This document shows positions 8,332-16,674 of a DNA stretch of 64,000 nt, in pieces (the stretch's first letter is position 1; every line of letters starts with the position of its first letter). The notes beneath the pieces were generated by a model. The model saw only the letters and a list, made by a program, of their open reading frames with translations. It did no database searches and had not been told where the DNA came from. This DNA comes from DSXH01 sp020724325 (GTDB lineage: Bacteria > Bacteroidota > Ignavibacteria > Ignavibacteriales > Melioribacteraceae). The stretch lies in contig JBFLYW010000001.1 in assembly GCA_040756515.1 (NCBI GenBank), positions 124,001-188,000 of the forward strand, in the 5' to 3' direction. The translations under genes and the position numbers were made by a program.

Positions 8332-9663
8332 TTATTTTTTGTAATTCATTAACAAATACTCTACTACTGCTTCCGCCTCCTTTGGTTTCAAACCTTGATT
8401 AGGCATTGGAGGATATTCCGGATTAACTTTAACCGGGTTAAGAACAAACTGAATTAGCTGTTCCTGTTTACCTTCATATTTAGGTAAAACTTCATTATAC
8501 GGAGGACCGACTAGTCTGCGATCGAACTGATGACAAGCGATACATTTACCGTTATAAATTTCCGCTCCATTAATTACTTCTGTAACCAGCCCGAATTCTT
8601 CTTTTACTTTTTTCTGATAAGCTTCATAGTTAGCTTCTAATATTGCAAACTGCTTCTTTGTTGAAGTATCGAAAGCATACTGATCTTTGATTATCATAAA
8701 AGCAAACAGCACAACGAAAAGATAGACAAGTAATGAAGCAAACTTTGCACTGGATTCTTTTAACATAACATAAAAAAGAATTACCAAGATTAATACAACA
8801 AATAAAGAGAGAAGTGCATAACCAAACACATCGTATGAAAAAGATTCTATCGGTTTTACAATTACATTAAGTATAATTAAAAGAGGCAGAATAATTGTTG
8901 ATACTGTGCCAAGTCTTAAAGCAAAGTTTTTTACAAAACCGAGATATTCGGCATCTTTAGAACTTATTGAATCATTTCTAAAATATTTATAAAGAATAAC
9001 CGCCGAAGTGATGGCAAATGAAGCTACAATAAATTGTAGAAAATAGACAAATGCTTTTAAGGAAAAAATTAATCCAAGTAAATTGTTGGATGTTGACCAA
9101 CTACCTGAATCAGCAGCCAGTTGAACTGAAGCAATGAATAAATAAACCGCAATTACAAGGAATAGCAATCCATATAATCCAGAACGTTTATGCAACCGAG
9201 CGGCTTTTTTCTGATATGATTCTAATTCAGCCGGACAAGAATCGTTTCCTTTCTGAGAAGCAAAAGCAAAAATATCTTTCAGGTGAAAAGTATATTTGTA
9301 TGTGTAAATAAAAATCAAAGCAACAATAAAGAATAAAGCGGCTGTTAATATATACCCGGGCACATCTAACCTTGTTAGATGTAGTAATTGCGCATAACAG
9401 AAAGCGGAGCTTAAAAGAGGAACTATTCCAAGCGCAAATGAAACGCTTTTATTAAATGTGATCTGATCAATTAACTCTTTTGCGAACCGGTAACTTTTAT
9501 AATCTTTACCGAACCTCTTTTCAAAATATAAAGATAATGCAAGCGAACTAAAAAGAATGCTGAGATATGGTATAAGAATTATATAAGTAAGCACTAGAAG
9601 ATATTTCAACAATACCATATGATGAGCTGACTGTGGTAAAACAAGATTATCTAAAAAATCCAT
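8332..9663 (-). CDS. Multi-helix membrane protein fused to C-terminal cytochrome c
   Basis: Residues 1-325 contain about eight hydrophobic helices. Histidines lie near predicted membrane segments (H14, H15, H95, H127, H157). The C-terminal ~90 residues form a class I cytochrome c domain with haem motif CIACH at 374-378 and a probable axial Met at 420 (PPMPNQ). The N-terminal layout of a His-bearing first helix, a G-x-x-Y turn and a second FALG helix recalls CydA, the haem-bearing subunit of bd-type oxidases and its cytochrome-c-fused relatives. That link is inference. It is the last gene of the act-cox operon, six bases after ctaB, so a role in electron transfer to or around the oxidase is likely. 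No CydB partner is present. Confidence 0.7.
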   Translation of the reverse strand: MDFLDNLVLPQSAHHMVLLKYLLVLTYIILIPYLSILFSSLALSLYFEKRFGKDYKSYRFAKELIDQITFNKSVSFALGIVPLLSSAFCYAQLLHLTRLDVPGYILTAALFFIVALIFIYTYKYTFHLKDIFAFASQKGNDSCPAELESYQKKAARLHKRSGLYGLLFLVIAVYLFIASVQLAADSGSWSTSNNLLGLIFSLKAFVYFLQFIVASFAITSAVILYKYFRNDSISSKDAEYLGFVKNFALRLGTVSTIILPLLIILNVIVKPIESFSYDVFGYALLSLFVVLILVILFYVMLKESSAKFASLLVYLFVVLFAFMIIKDQYAFDTSTKKQFAILEANYEAYQKKVKEEFGLVTEVINGAEIYNGKCIACHQFDRRLVGPPYNEVLPKYEGKQEQLIQFVLNPVKVNPEYPPMPNQGLKPKEAEAVVEYLLMNYKK

Positions 9664-9668
9664 ATTCC

Positions 9669-10556
9669 CTACCGATAAAATTCTTTGATTATCAGTTGAT
9701 CAATTGAAATAATTATAATAACTGCCAAAACGTACAAATTGATAGTAATAAATGCTTTTCTAAAATTTATTTTTTCGAGGTAATGTGTTAATATTTTTCT
9801 TGTATCTACCAAAAGCCACATCCCTAAAATTACCAAAGCAACAATAGAAAAAAAGTTTGACGAAGGATAATTAACAGGAATTAGTAATCCGCTTACAGCA
9901 AGAGCCGCAATCCAGATAAAAGTAATTCGGCTAAGTTGAACATCAGTAAATTTTTTTGTTAATGTCGGAAATCCTGCTGCAGCATAGTCGTTACCATATA
10001 TTAACAAAAGAAGCCAGAAATGAGGAACCTGCCAGATGAAAAAGAAGAGTGCAACAGTAAGAATATGAATATCTACCGGGCTTCCTCCGGCAGCAGTCCA
10101 TCCAATTACAGGAGGAATTGCACCAATTAATGAACCCGGAACAACCGCCATTACATTTTTTCTTTTTAGAGGTGTGTAAAAAAAGTTATACCAGAAAAAT
10201 GCGAGCAGTCCCAGCAAAACGGAGCCAAGGTTCGAAAAAATAAATATTACTGCCGAACCGGTTATTATTAGTATTAGAGATATTAAAAGTGCATTAGCAG
10301 AAGAAATTATTCCGGATGGAATTGGTCTGTTTTTAGTTCTTTCCATCATCGCATCAAATTCTCTCTCCTGGTATTCATTAAGTGCCGAAGAACCGCTTGC
10401 AAGTAAAAATACACCAATTGCTACTGCAATCATTTCCCATGCTAATTTTCCCGAATAAATTATATATCCCGCGGAAGTTGTCAATGCAACAAAAAATGTG
10501 ATTTTCACTTTACAGAGCTCTACAAATAATTTAATATGTTTTGTAAATCCGTGCAA
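9669..10556 (-). CDS. ctaB: Protohaem IX farnesyltransferase (haem O synthase)
   Basis: CtaB attaches a farnesyl group to haem b to make haem O, the precursor of the haem A needed by aa3 oxidases. This 295-residue membrane protein has the prenyltransferase motif NEYQEREFDAMMERTKNRP, whose spaced Asp residues bind magnesium and farnesyl diphosphate, and about nine helices. The start appears to be TTG at 10556, one base after the coxB stop, because no ATG precedes the conserved N-terminus. Its place inside the oxidase operon fits. The haem A synthase CtaA is not in this window. Confidence 0.93.
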   Translation of the reverse strand: MHGFTKHIKLFVELCKVKITFFVALTTSAGYIIYSGKLAWEMIAVAIGVFLLASGSSALNEYQEREFDAMMERTKNRPIPSGIISSANALLISLILIITGSAVIFIFSNLGSVLLGLLAFFWYNFFYTPLKRKNVMAVVPGSLIGAIPPVIGWTAAGGSPVDIHILTVALFFFIWQVPHFWLLLLIYGNDYAAAGFPTLTKKFTDVQLSRITFIWIAALAVSGLLIPVNYPSSNFFSIVALVILGMWLLVDTRKILTHYLEKINFRKAFITINLYVLAVIIIISIDQLIIKEFYR

Positions 10557-10557
10557 A

Positions 10558-11193
10558 TTATTTTACCGGCTCTAACTGATTAGCAGATTCTTCTTTTATA
10601 TTTAACCAAATATTGAATTTGTCTTGAGGTAAAACTTTTATTTTTGTGTACATCATAGAATGATTTAATCCGCAATACTCAGCACATGCAATATCATAAG
10701 AACCAACTTTATCAGCTGTAAAACCTAAATAAGTTGTTCGTCCAAACATAACATCTTCCTTTATTCGGAATGATGGAATATAAAGCGAGTGAGTTACATC
10801 TGCTGATTCCATCTCAAGTTTTATAGGCTTTCCTTGTGGAACGTATAAAGTATCAAGTCTTTTCCCGTTCTCGTAAGTAAATTCCCACGCCCACATTCTT
10901 GCTTTTGCCTGAATTACGTAAGCATCTTTCGGAATACTTCTATATTCTCTGAAACCTGTATACCCGAAATAGAACATCGATAATACAAGCAATGTTGGTA
11001 TAACTATCCAAACAATTTCCAGCCAAATATTGCCATGAATATTAACCGGTTGATGACCCTTCTTACGATTGTATTTAAAAACAAAGTAGATCATAGCAGC
11101 CGTAATTCCGAGAAGAAGAATTACTGAAATACCTACTATATAAAGCATTACGAAATCAACTGTTTCAACATGCTGAGTTGGAGCTGGCGACAT
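10558..11193 (-). CDS. coxB: Cytochrome c oxidase subunit II (CuA)
   Basis: Subunit II receives electrons from cytochrome c at its binuclear CuA centre on the periplasmic side. Two N-terminal helices (about 15-40 and 57-78) are followed by a cupredoxin domain. CuA ligands are present at H135, C170, E172, C174, H178 and M181 in the expected CxExC...H..M spacing. At 211 residues it ends after the cupredoxin fold, so the fused cytochrome c domain of caa3-type subunits II is absent. A separate cytochrome c must therefore donate electrons. The gene follows coxD by nine bases and sits after subunits I, III and IV instead of before subunit I as in many operons. Confidence 0.95.
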   Translation of the reverse strand: MSPAPTQHVETVDFVMLYIVGISVILLLGITAAMIYFVFKYNRKKGHQPVNIHGNIWLEIVWIVIPTLLVLSMFYFGYTGFREYRSIPKDAYVIQAKARMWAWEFTYENGKRLDTLYVPQGKPIKLEMESADVTHSLYIPSFRIKEDVMFGRTTYLGFTADKVGSYDIACAEYCGLNHSMMYTKIKVLPQDKFNIWLNIKEESANQLEPVK

Positions 11194-11202
11194 TTACAAT
11201 CC

Positions 11203-11487
11203 TCACCGATATAAAAAATCAATAAATGTTAGAATGAATATTACCAATAATGTGAATCCGCTTAACAATAAAAACACTTTGAAAATTTTTTCATCGAACT
11301 TAATATGCATAAAAATATTTATTACCAGAGCCGATTTAATTGCAGCAATTAACAAAGCTACAAACAAAGTATATCTGCCCAAACTTACTCCTGCAATTGT
11401 AACAGTAATTGATGTGAATGCCAGAAGTGCAATCCATACTAAAACGTAAGTACTGTAACCAATATGATGATTATTTTTTTCGTGCAT
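11203..11487 (-). CDS. coxD: Cytochrome c oxidase subunit IV (small)
   Basis: This small 94-residue membrane protein has three hydrophobic helices. The motif INIFMHIKFDEKIFK matches the conserved MHLKxE-type loop of bacterial oxidase subunit IV (COX4_pro, CtaF-like). It lies between subunits III and II in the operon, seven bases after coxC. The subunit stabilises the oxidase and has no redox centre. Confidence 0.85.
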   Translation of the reverse strand: MHEKNNHHIGYSTYVLVWIALLAFTSITVTIAGVSLGRYTLFVALLIAAIKSALVINIFMHIKFDEKIFKVFLLLSGFTLLVIFILTFIDFLYR

Positions 11488-11494
11488 GAATTCC

Positions 11495-12124
11495 TCACTG
11501 AATTAGATAGAATAACGGGAACAAGAAAATCCAGATTAGATCTACAAGATGCCAGTATAAACCCGAGTTTTCTAGTTTAACATAATTATCATACGTAATC
11601 TTATCTTTAATTATCATTACAAGAATTATTGATAGAATTACAATACCTATCAATACGTGTAAACCATGAAGACCGGTCATAACATAATATAATCCGAAAA
11701 ATAAAATCTGTCCGTTAGGAAGACCAAGTAATTCATCCGAACCCGGATATATACCATGAGAAAACTTAGCCGACCATTCAAAATATTTATTAATCATAAA
11801 CATTAATGCAAACATCAATGTCATAAAAAGCATCAGTATAGATAAAAATTTATTTCTCTTTTGAATAGCAGCAATAGATAATGCCACTGTTAAACTGCTT
11901 GTCAACAGAATTATTGTATTCAACGTTCCAATACCTGTATTTAATTCCATTCCAGCTAAATGAAATTGATCTGGATATTGATAGCGGTAAACAGCATATA
12001 CTAAGAACAATCCTCCAAATAATAGCAACTCAGTAAACAGGAATAACCACATTCCCATTTTAGCACCGACGTAATCACGATGGACATGATTTTGAACAGC
12101 CGCTTCTGAATTGTGACTACTCAT
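11495..12124 (-). CDS. coxC: Cytochrome c oxidase subunit III
   Basis: Subunit III supports proton uptake and stability of the oxidase core. The protein (209 residues) has five predicted helices, beginning GAKMGMWLFLFTELLLFGG with the conserved glutamate of the first helix, and ending YWHLVDLIWIFLFPLFYL, the family's strongly conserved last helix. The shorter five-helix form is usual in bacterial aa3 and caa3 operons. The start overlaps the end of subunit I by eight bases. Confidence 0.94.
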   Translation of the reverse strand: MSSHNSEAAVQNHVHRDYVGAKMGMWLFLFTELLLFGGLFLVYAVYRYQYPDQFHLAGMELNTGIGTLNTIILLTSSLTVALSIAAIQKRNKFLSILMLFMTLMFALMFMINKYFEWSAKFSHGIYPGSDELLGLPNGQILFFGLYYVMTGLHGLHVLIGIVILSIILVMIIKDKITYDNYVKLENSGLYWHLVDLIWIFLFPLFYLIQ

Positions 12125-13754
12125 TTTTCATCTCCTTTAGCTGACTAAAATCGTAGGGCATTCGAGTAATATTTGGGATCTCATGGAAATTTTCCATAGT
12201 AGGCGGTGATTGAATATGCCATTCCAACGTTACACCTCCCCAGGGATTTGAAGTTGCTCTATTTCCTTTTAGCAACGCATGAATAAGATAACCTACAATA
12301 AAGAAAATTGTTAATGATAATATCCACGAGCCGATAGTTGAAATCAGTTGAAGATTTGCGAACTCCGGTAAATAATCATAATATCTTCTTGGCATTCCCA
12401 TATAACCCAAAATAAACTTCGGGAAGTAAAGCATTATAAATCCAACGAAGAAACCGAGAACACCTAAATTTGCAAATTTATCGTTGTACATCCTTCCGAA
12501 CATTTTTGGGAACCAATAATGAAGGGCAGCAAAGAATATTGTTCCTGTTCCGCCGAACATTACAAAATGAAAGTGAGCAACTACAAAATATGTATCATGA
12601 ACATGGATATTAGTTGCTAAGGAACCAAGAACTAATCCTGTTAATCCGCCTATAGAGAACAAAAAGATAAAGGACATTACCCAGAGAAAAGGAGGTTTAG
12701 GGTCGATTGAACCCTTATACAATGTTGCAACCCAATTGAATATTTTTACACCAGAAGGTAAGGCAACAATAAATGTAAGAAGCGAAAAAATCCAGCGTGC
12801 AGTATCGCTCATACCGCTAGTGAACATATGATGAGCCCAAACAAGATAACCAACAAATGCAATTGCAAGAGAAGAAAGTGCAATAGCTTTATATCCAAAG
12901 ATTGTTCTGCGAGCAAATGTTGGAATAATTTCCGATACAACACCCATAGCCGGTAAAATCATTATATAAACTGCCGGATGCGAATAGATCCAGAATAGAT
13001 GCTGGAAAAGTATTGGGTCGCCGCCAAGTGCCGGGTCAAATATTCCAACACCAAATAATCTTTCCAGAATAACCAAAACTATTGTTATTCCAACAATGGG
13101 TGTAGCAATAATTTGAATCCACGCGGTTGCATAAGTTGCCCATACAAACAATGGCATTTTGAAAAAAGTCATCCCCGGTGCTCGTAATCTGTGTACAGTA
13201 GTAACAAAATTTAGTCCGGTTAATATTGATGAAAAGCCGAGAACAAATGCAGCTAACAGCGGAAGCGAAACATTTGTGTTGCTTCTTACACTATATGGAA
13301 TATAAAAAGTCCAGCCCGTATCAATTGCTCCACCAGGAAGTATAACAGAAAGCAGCGCTAATATAGCACCTGCTACATAGATATAATATGAAAGTAAATT
13401 CAACCTTGGGAAAGCAACATCGCGCGCACCAATTTGAATCGGTAAAAAAAAGTTTCCGAAGATTGCCGGAAGTCCGGGAATTATAAATAGGAAAATCATT
13501 ATTACACCGTGAAGCGTAAATAATGAATTATATGTTTGAGCATCAACAATTGTTTTTCCCGGTGCAATCAATTCAAGGCGCATTAGAAAACCAATAATTA
13601 CACCTACAAGAAAGAAAAACAGAATTGTTACACCATACATTATACCAATTCTTTTATGATCTGTAGTAAGTAACCATGATAGAATTCCGGAATGTTTATT
13701 TGTGCTCTGTTTGTAAAAACTATTTTCAATCACGGCAGAAGAACCGTTGTTCAT
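12117..13754 (-). CDS. coxA: Cytochrome c oxidase subunit I, A2 (YSHP) type
   Basis: Subunit I holds haem a and the haem a3-CuB site where oxygen is reduced. The 545 residues span about twelve helices. H82 in LFTLHGVIMIF fits a haem a ligand. The segment YSHPAVY at 257-263 holds the CuB histidine and cross-linked tyrosine. The helix with VVAHFHFVMFGG carries the remaining haem histidines. The usual GHPEVY glutamate is replaced by the Tyr-Ser pair, which marks the A2 subfamily described for Rhodothermus-like oxidases. It lies four bases after the SCO gene and overlaps coxC by eight. Confidence 0.96.
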   Translation of the reverse strand: MNNGSSAVIENSFYKQSTNKHSGILSWLLTTDHKRIGIMYGVTILFFFLVGVIIGFLMRLELIAPGKTIVDAQTYNSLFTLHGVIMIFLFIIPGLPAIFGNFFLPIQIGARDVAFPRLNLLSYYIYVAGAILALLSVILPGGAIDTGWTFYIPYSVRSNTNVSLPLLAAFVLGFSSILTGLNFVTTVHRLRAPGMTFFKMPLFVWATYATAWIQIIATPIVGITIVLVILERLFGVGIFDPALGGDPILFQHLFWIYSHPAVYIMILPAMGVVSEIIPTFARRTIFGYKAIALSSLAIAFVGYLVWAHHMFTSGMSDTARWIFSLLTFIVALPSGVKIFNWVATLYKGSIDPKPPFLWVMSFIFLFSIGGLTGLVLGSLATNIHVHDTYFVVAHFHFVMFGGTGTIFFAALHYWFPKMFGRMYNDKFANLGVLGFFVGFIMLYFPKFILGYMGMPRRYYDYLPEFANLQLISTIGSWILSLTIFFIVGYLIHALLKGNRATSNPWGGVTLEWHIQSPPTMENFHEIPNITRMPYDFSQLKEMKNE

Positions 13755-13758
13755 TTAT

Positions 13759-14550
13759 CTAAACTCCCTCATTCTTTTTTTTCTTTTTCAATAAAACAAT
13801 TAAAAATATTCCAACACCAATCAGCATTACTAATCCTATAATTCTTGTAATATTCAAAGTATACTGTCTTCCTTCAGGATCGTAACTGAAACAGAATTGA
13901 AGAAACTTAGAAATTGTTGGATTAGTTTTGCCGGCTTTGGCATCAATTAATGCCATCTTAACATCGAACGGATTAAATGAAGTTCCAAACAAGTAGCGCG
14001 AGATCTTTCCATCTGGCGCAATGGTTAAAACCGCACCAGCATGAATATATTGACCATCGGAACTTTTTTTAAAATAATATCCTGCTGCATCAGTCAATTT
14101 ATGAATACTTGCTGAGTCTCCCGTAAGAAAAATCCAATCTTCTGGATTGAATCTTCTTTTAAGTGTGTGTAAATAATTTTTCTTCCACTTAGCTGCTATT
14201 GCCGGAGTCTCTCTGTGGTCAAAGCTAAGGGCAATTATTTTAAAATCTGCTCCGGGTTCTAGTTCTATTTTGTCAATTGTCCACGTTAATTCATTTAACA
14301 AGGGGCTGCAAATACCAGGACATTCATAATAAACAAGAGCAAGGAGCACAGGTTTATTTATAATGTCTTTCAAGAAAACTTTTTCGCCATCGCTATTAAA
14401 AAATGCAAGATCCAGTGGTAAATAATTACCTAGTTTTTCATCTATACCTATTTCAATAGTATTTTGTGCAACCGATTTTGTGTTATAAAATAGACAAATA
14501 ACTATAATCAAATAAGTTAGATTAATATTTCTAATAGTATTCATTGCCAT
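13759..14550 (-). CDS. SCO1/SenC copper chaperone
   Basis: SCO proteins deliver copper to the CuA site of oxidase subunit II. The thioredoxin-like fold carries the metal-binding CPGIC (C77 and C81) and a downstream histidine in YIHAGAVLTI. Residues 1-29 look like a signal sequence or anchor. A final hydrophobic helix near residues 238-257, followed by a lysine-rich tail, anchors the C-terminus, which is less usual for SCO. The length is 263. The start may be ATG at 14550 or the ATG two codons later. The position immediately before coxA supports an assembly role for this oxidase. Confidence 0.92.
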   Translation of the reverse strand: MAMNTIRNINLTYLIIVICLFYNTKSVAQNTIEIGIDEKLGNYLPLDLAFFNSDGEKVFLKDIINKPVLLALVYYECPGICSPLLNELTWTIDKIELEPGADFKIIALSFDHRETPAIAAKWKKNYLHTLKRRFNPEDWIFLTGDSASIHKLTDAAGYYFKKSSDGQYIHAGAVLTIAPDGKISRYLFGTSFNPFDVKMALIDAKAGKTNPTISKFLQFCFSYDPEGRQYTLNITRIIGLVMLIGVGIFLIVLLKKKKKNEGV

Positions 14551-14553
14551 TTA

Positions 14554-15471
14554 TTAAGTTATTGATTTCACATAATCAACAAAAAAGCGAAACTCTTCTA
14601 ATGAAATTCTGGTAATAGTTGGTTTAAATCCATAATCGTGGGGAGCATTTTTGATTATCCAGAATAATTGTTCAGCACTAAGCTGGGGATTAGAAATAAA
14701 AAGATAAAGAGCTTTATCAATGTTACTGACATTTTTTAGGAGCAAACCTGCCGAAGCGTTATGTGCAGATAAGAACTTTTCCTTAGCCGCAGCAACCTTA
14801 AGATTTAGTTGAGCATTTTCGGTAAGAATTAATTTAGCTGCTTTGCTCACTGGAATTTGATTAGGTTGAATTGTGCCGGCAGATAGATTATAAGCAGTAT
14901 TTAATTGATTCACTTGTTCTGCTGTTACAGCTGGAAAATCTGCAAATGTCCTGAAGTAATGAATAATATCAAATCGGTCTGACGGCGCTAAATATTCGTA
15001 AGCTGCCATTCCTCTAGTAATAATTCCCTCGTGCAAAGTTTTGTACAAGGCATCTATAGTGCGTCCATTCGTCCAGCCATCGGACAGATGAAAATTTCTT
15101 GGTTTTGGATTCAGCATCAATCCAGCCGGTCCATCACCAAGCCCGTTATCTCCATGGCACGATTTACAATTGCCGTCATACAATTCTTTTCCATTTGCAA
15201 TCATTTCTGCGGTTGGATTTACTACAGATTTGAGATCAACAGCAGGAATTATTCCTCCCTTTTTCTCAACTATTTCTTTTTTTACTAAAGATGAATCGAT
15301 AATACCAACTGTTTGTTCATTATAAGATATAGGAATTAATTTATGAGCGAAGAAAATTCCGAATCCTAGAATTAAAAGAAAGAAATAGACAAAGAACCAG
15401 CCGTACAATCGTATCGGGGAAATTAATAAATCCTTAAAGTCGATTTCCTCACGTATTTTTTGTTTTTCCAT
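14554..15471 (-). CDS. Membrane-anchored monohaem cytochrome c with C-terminal extension
   Basis: One transmembrane helix (about 25-45) precedes a periplasmic part with haem motif CKSCH at 102-106 and a likely axial Met in ITRGMAAY. The rest, about residues 190-305, has no haem motif and I do not recognise it. It ends in a segment with LEEFRFFVDYVKSI that resembles a cytochrome-c C-terminal helix, so a degenerate second cytochrome c domain is possible. Standing between actF and SCO, it may carry electrons from ACIII to CuA, which has no haem domain of its own here. Start ATG at 15471. Confidence 0.8.
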   Translation of the reverse strand: MEKQKIREEIDFKDLLISPIRLYGWFFVYFFLLILGFGIFFAHKLIPISYNEQTVGIIDSSLVKKEIVEKKGGIIPAVDLKSVVNPTAEMIANGKELYDGNCKSCHGDNGLGDGPAGLMLNPKPRNFHLSDGWTNGRTIDALYKTLHEGIITRGMAAYEYLAPSDRFDIIHYFRTFADFPAVTAEQVNQLNTAYNLSAGTIQPNQIPVSKAAKLILTENAQLNLKVAAAKEKFLSAHNASAGLLLKNVSNIDKALYLFISNPQLSAEQLFWIIKNAPHDYGFKPTITRISLEEFRFFVDYVKSIT

Positions 15472-15486
15472 ATTCGTAAAAAAATT

Positions 15487-16674
15487 TTATAATCTGAAAT
15501 CAATTCCACGTTTAAGTTTTGGATCACCAACTGCAACTAAATTATTCTTCTTTGAAAGTTGTACAAACAAAAGAATTACCACACCAACGGTTAGAACCGG
15601 AAAAGAAATTTCTATCCAGCTGAACAATACTCCTTCTTTACTATAATTTGGCATAGCTAACCAATATAAATCATACCAGTGAGCAAAGAGCAGCCAAATG
15701 GACATAATTTTTAATCTCTTAGGATCCATTTTGGATGGTTGCGATAATAATCCAAAGTAAGGAATTGCGAAGCGGACAAAAATCAAACCTATTGAGTAAT
15801 AGACCCAGGTACCTTCCCATCTATGTAAGAACCAGAAAGTTTCTTCCGGCAGATTAGCATACCAAATTAACAGGAACTGACTAAATGCAATGTATGCCCA
15901 GAAATTAGTAAATGCAAACATAAAGGCACCGAGGCTATAGTAATGGTCGTTTGTCAATCCTTTAACTAAATAACCGTTTTCATTTAATAGCACCACAATA
16001 AAAGTTACTGCAGCAAAAGCAGCCAGGATAGAACCGGAGAAATAATAAACTCCAAATATTGTTGAGAACCAGTGCGGCTCTAAGCTCATGAGCCAATCGA
16101 ATGCAAAAAATGAAATCGTAATTCCAAAAACTGGAATATAAGCTGCAGAAAATTTTATGTTCTTTTTAGTTAAGGATGGATCAAACGTTGCATCCTGTTT
16201 TTTTGAAGTTTTTGTAATGAAATAATAAAATAGAATCCACAACAAAAAAAACATTACAACACGAACCATAAAGAAATCGATATTAAGATACGGTGCTTTC
16301 CCTTTTAAGATTTTATCTGCTTCAACAACTTCGGGATGCATCCAATGGAAAATATCACCGAGTTTAAAGAGCAAGGGAATTACTACAACCGGAAGAACAA
16401 GTAGAAGAGCAGAGAGAAATTCTGGAATTCTTCTAAACGGAGTACTCCAGACAGCACCGGCAATATATTCAATTGCTACCAGGAATAAGGAACCTAATCC
16501 AATGCTTGTTAGAAAGGTAAGCATAATTATATTATTAAAAGCACTTCGAGAACTATCGGTAAAATATGATGCGGCAACACCAATAGTACCAACTATAAAC
16601 AGCACAAGACCAATGGTTCTGATTTTAGCCGGTAATTCTTTTTTCTGATATTCTACATTATGAGCTGAACTCAT
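15487..16674 (-). CDS. actF: Alternative complex III subunit ActF (NrfD-like)
   Basis: ActF is the second, divergent NrfD/PsrC-like membrane subunit of the quinol:cytochrome c oxidoreductase ACIII. The 395 residues show about ten helices and family features such as FDWLMSLEPHWFSTIFG and a C-terminal region with LFAHWYDLYWLAMP. It starts in a four-base ATGA overlap with the stop of the actDE gene. The gene order B-C-D-E-F matches known act clusters and supports the assignment. Confidence 0.9.
   Translation of the reverse strand: MSSAHNVEYQKKELPAKIRTIGLVLFIVGTIGVAASYFTDSSRSAFNNIIMLTFLTSIGLGSLFLVAIEYIAGAVWSTPFRRIPEFLSALLLVLPVVVIPLLFKLGDIFHWMHPEVVEADKILKGKAPYLNIDFFMVRVVMFFLLWILFYYFITKTSKKQDATFDPSLTKKNIKFSAAYIPVFGITISFFAFDWLMSLEPHWFSTIFGVYYFSGSILAAFAAVTFIVVLLNENGYLVKGLTNDHYYSLGAFMFAFTNFWAYIAFSQFLLIWYANLPEETFWFLHRWEGTWVYYSIGLIFVRFAIPYFGLLSQPSKMDPKRLKIMSIWLLFAHWYDLYWLAMPNYSKEGVLFSWIEISFPVLTVGVVILLFVQLSKKNNLVAVGDPKLKRGIDFRL

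Noticed and set aside
10558..13754. Calling the oxidase caa3
   Set aside because: Subunit II ends after the CuA domain and has no CxxCH, so the enzyme is an aa3 type with separate cytochromes.
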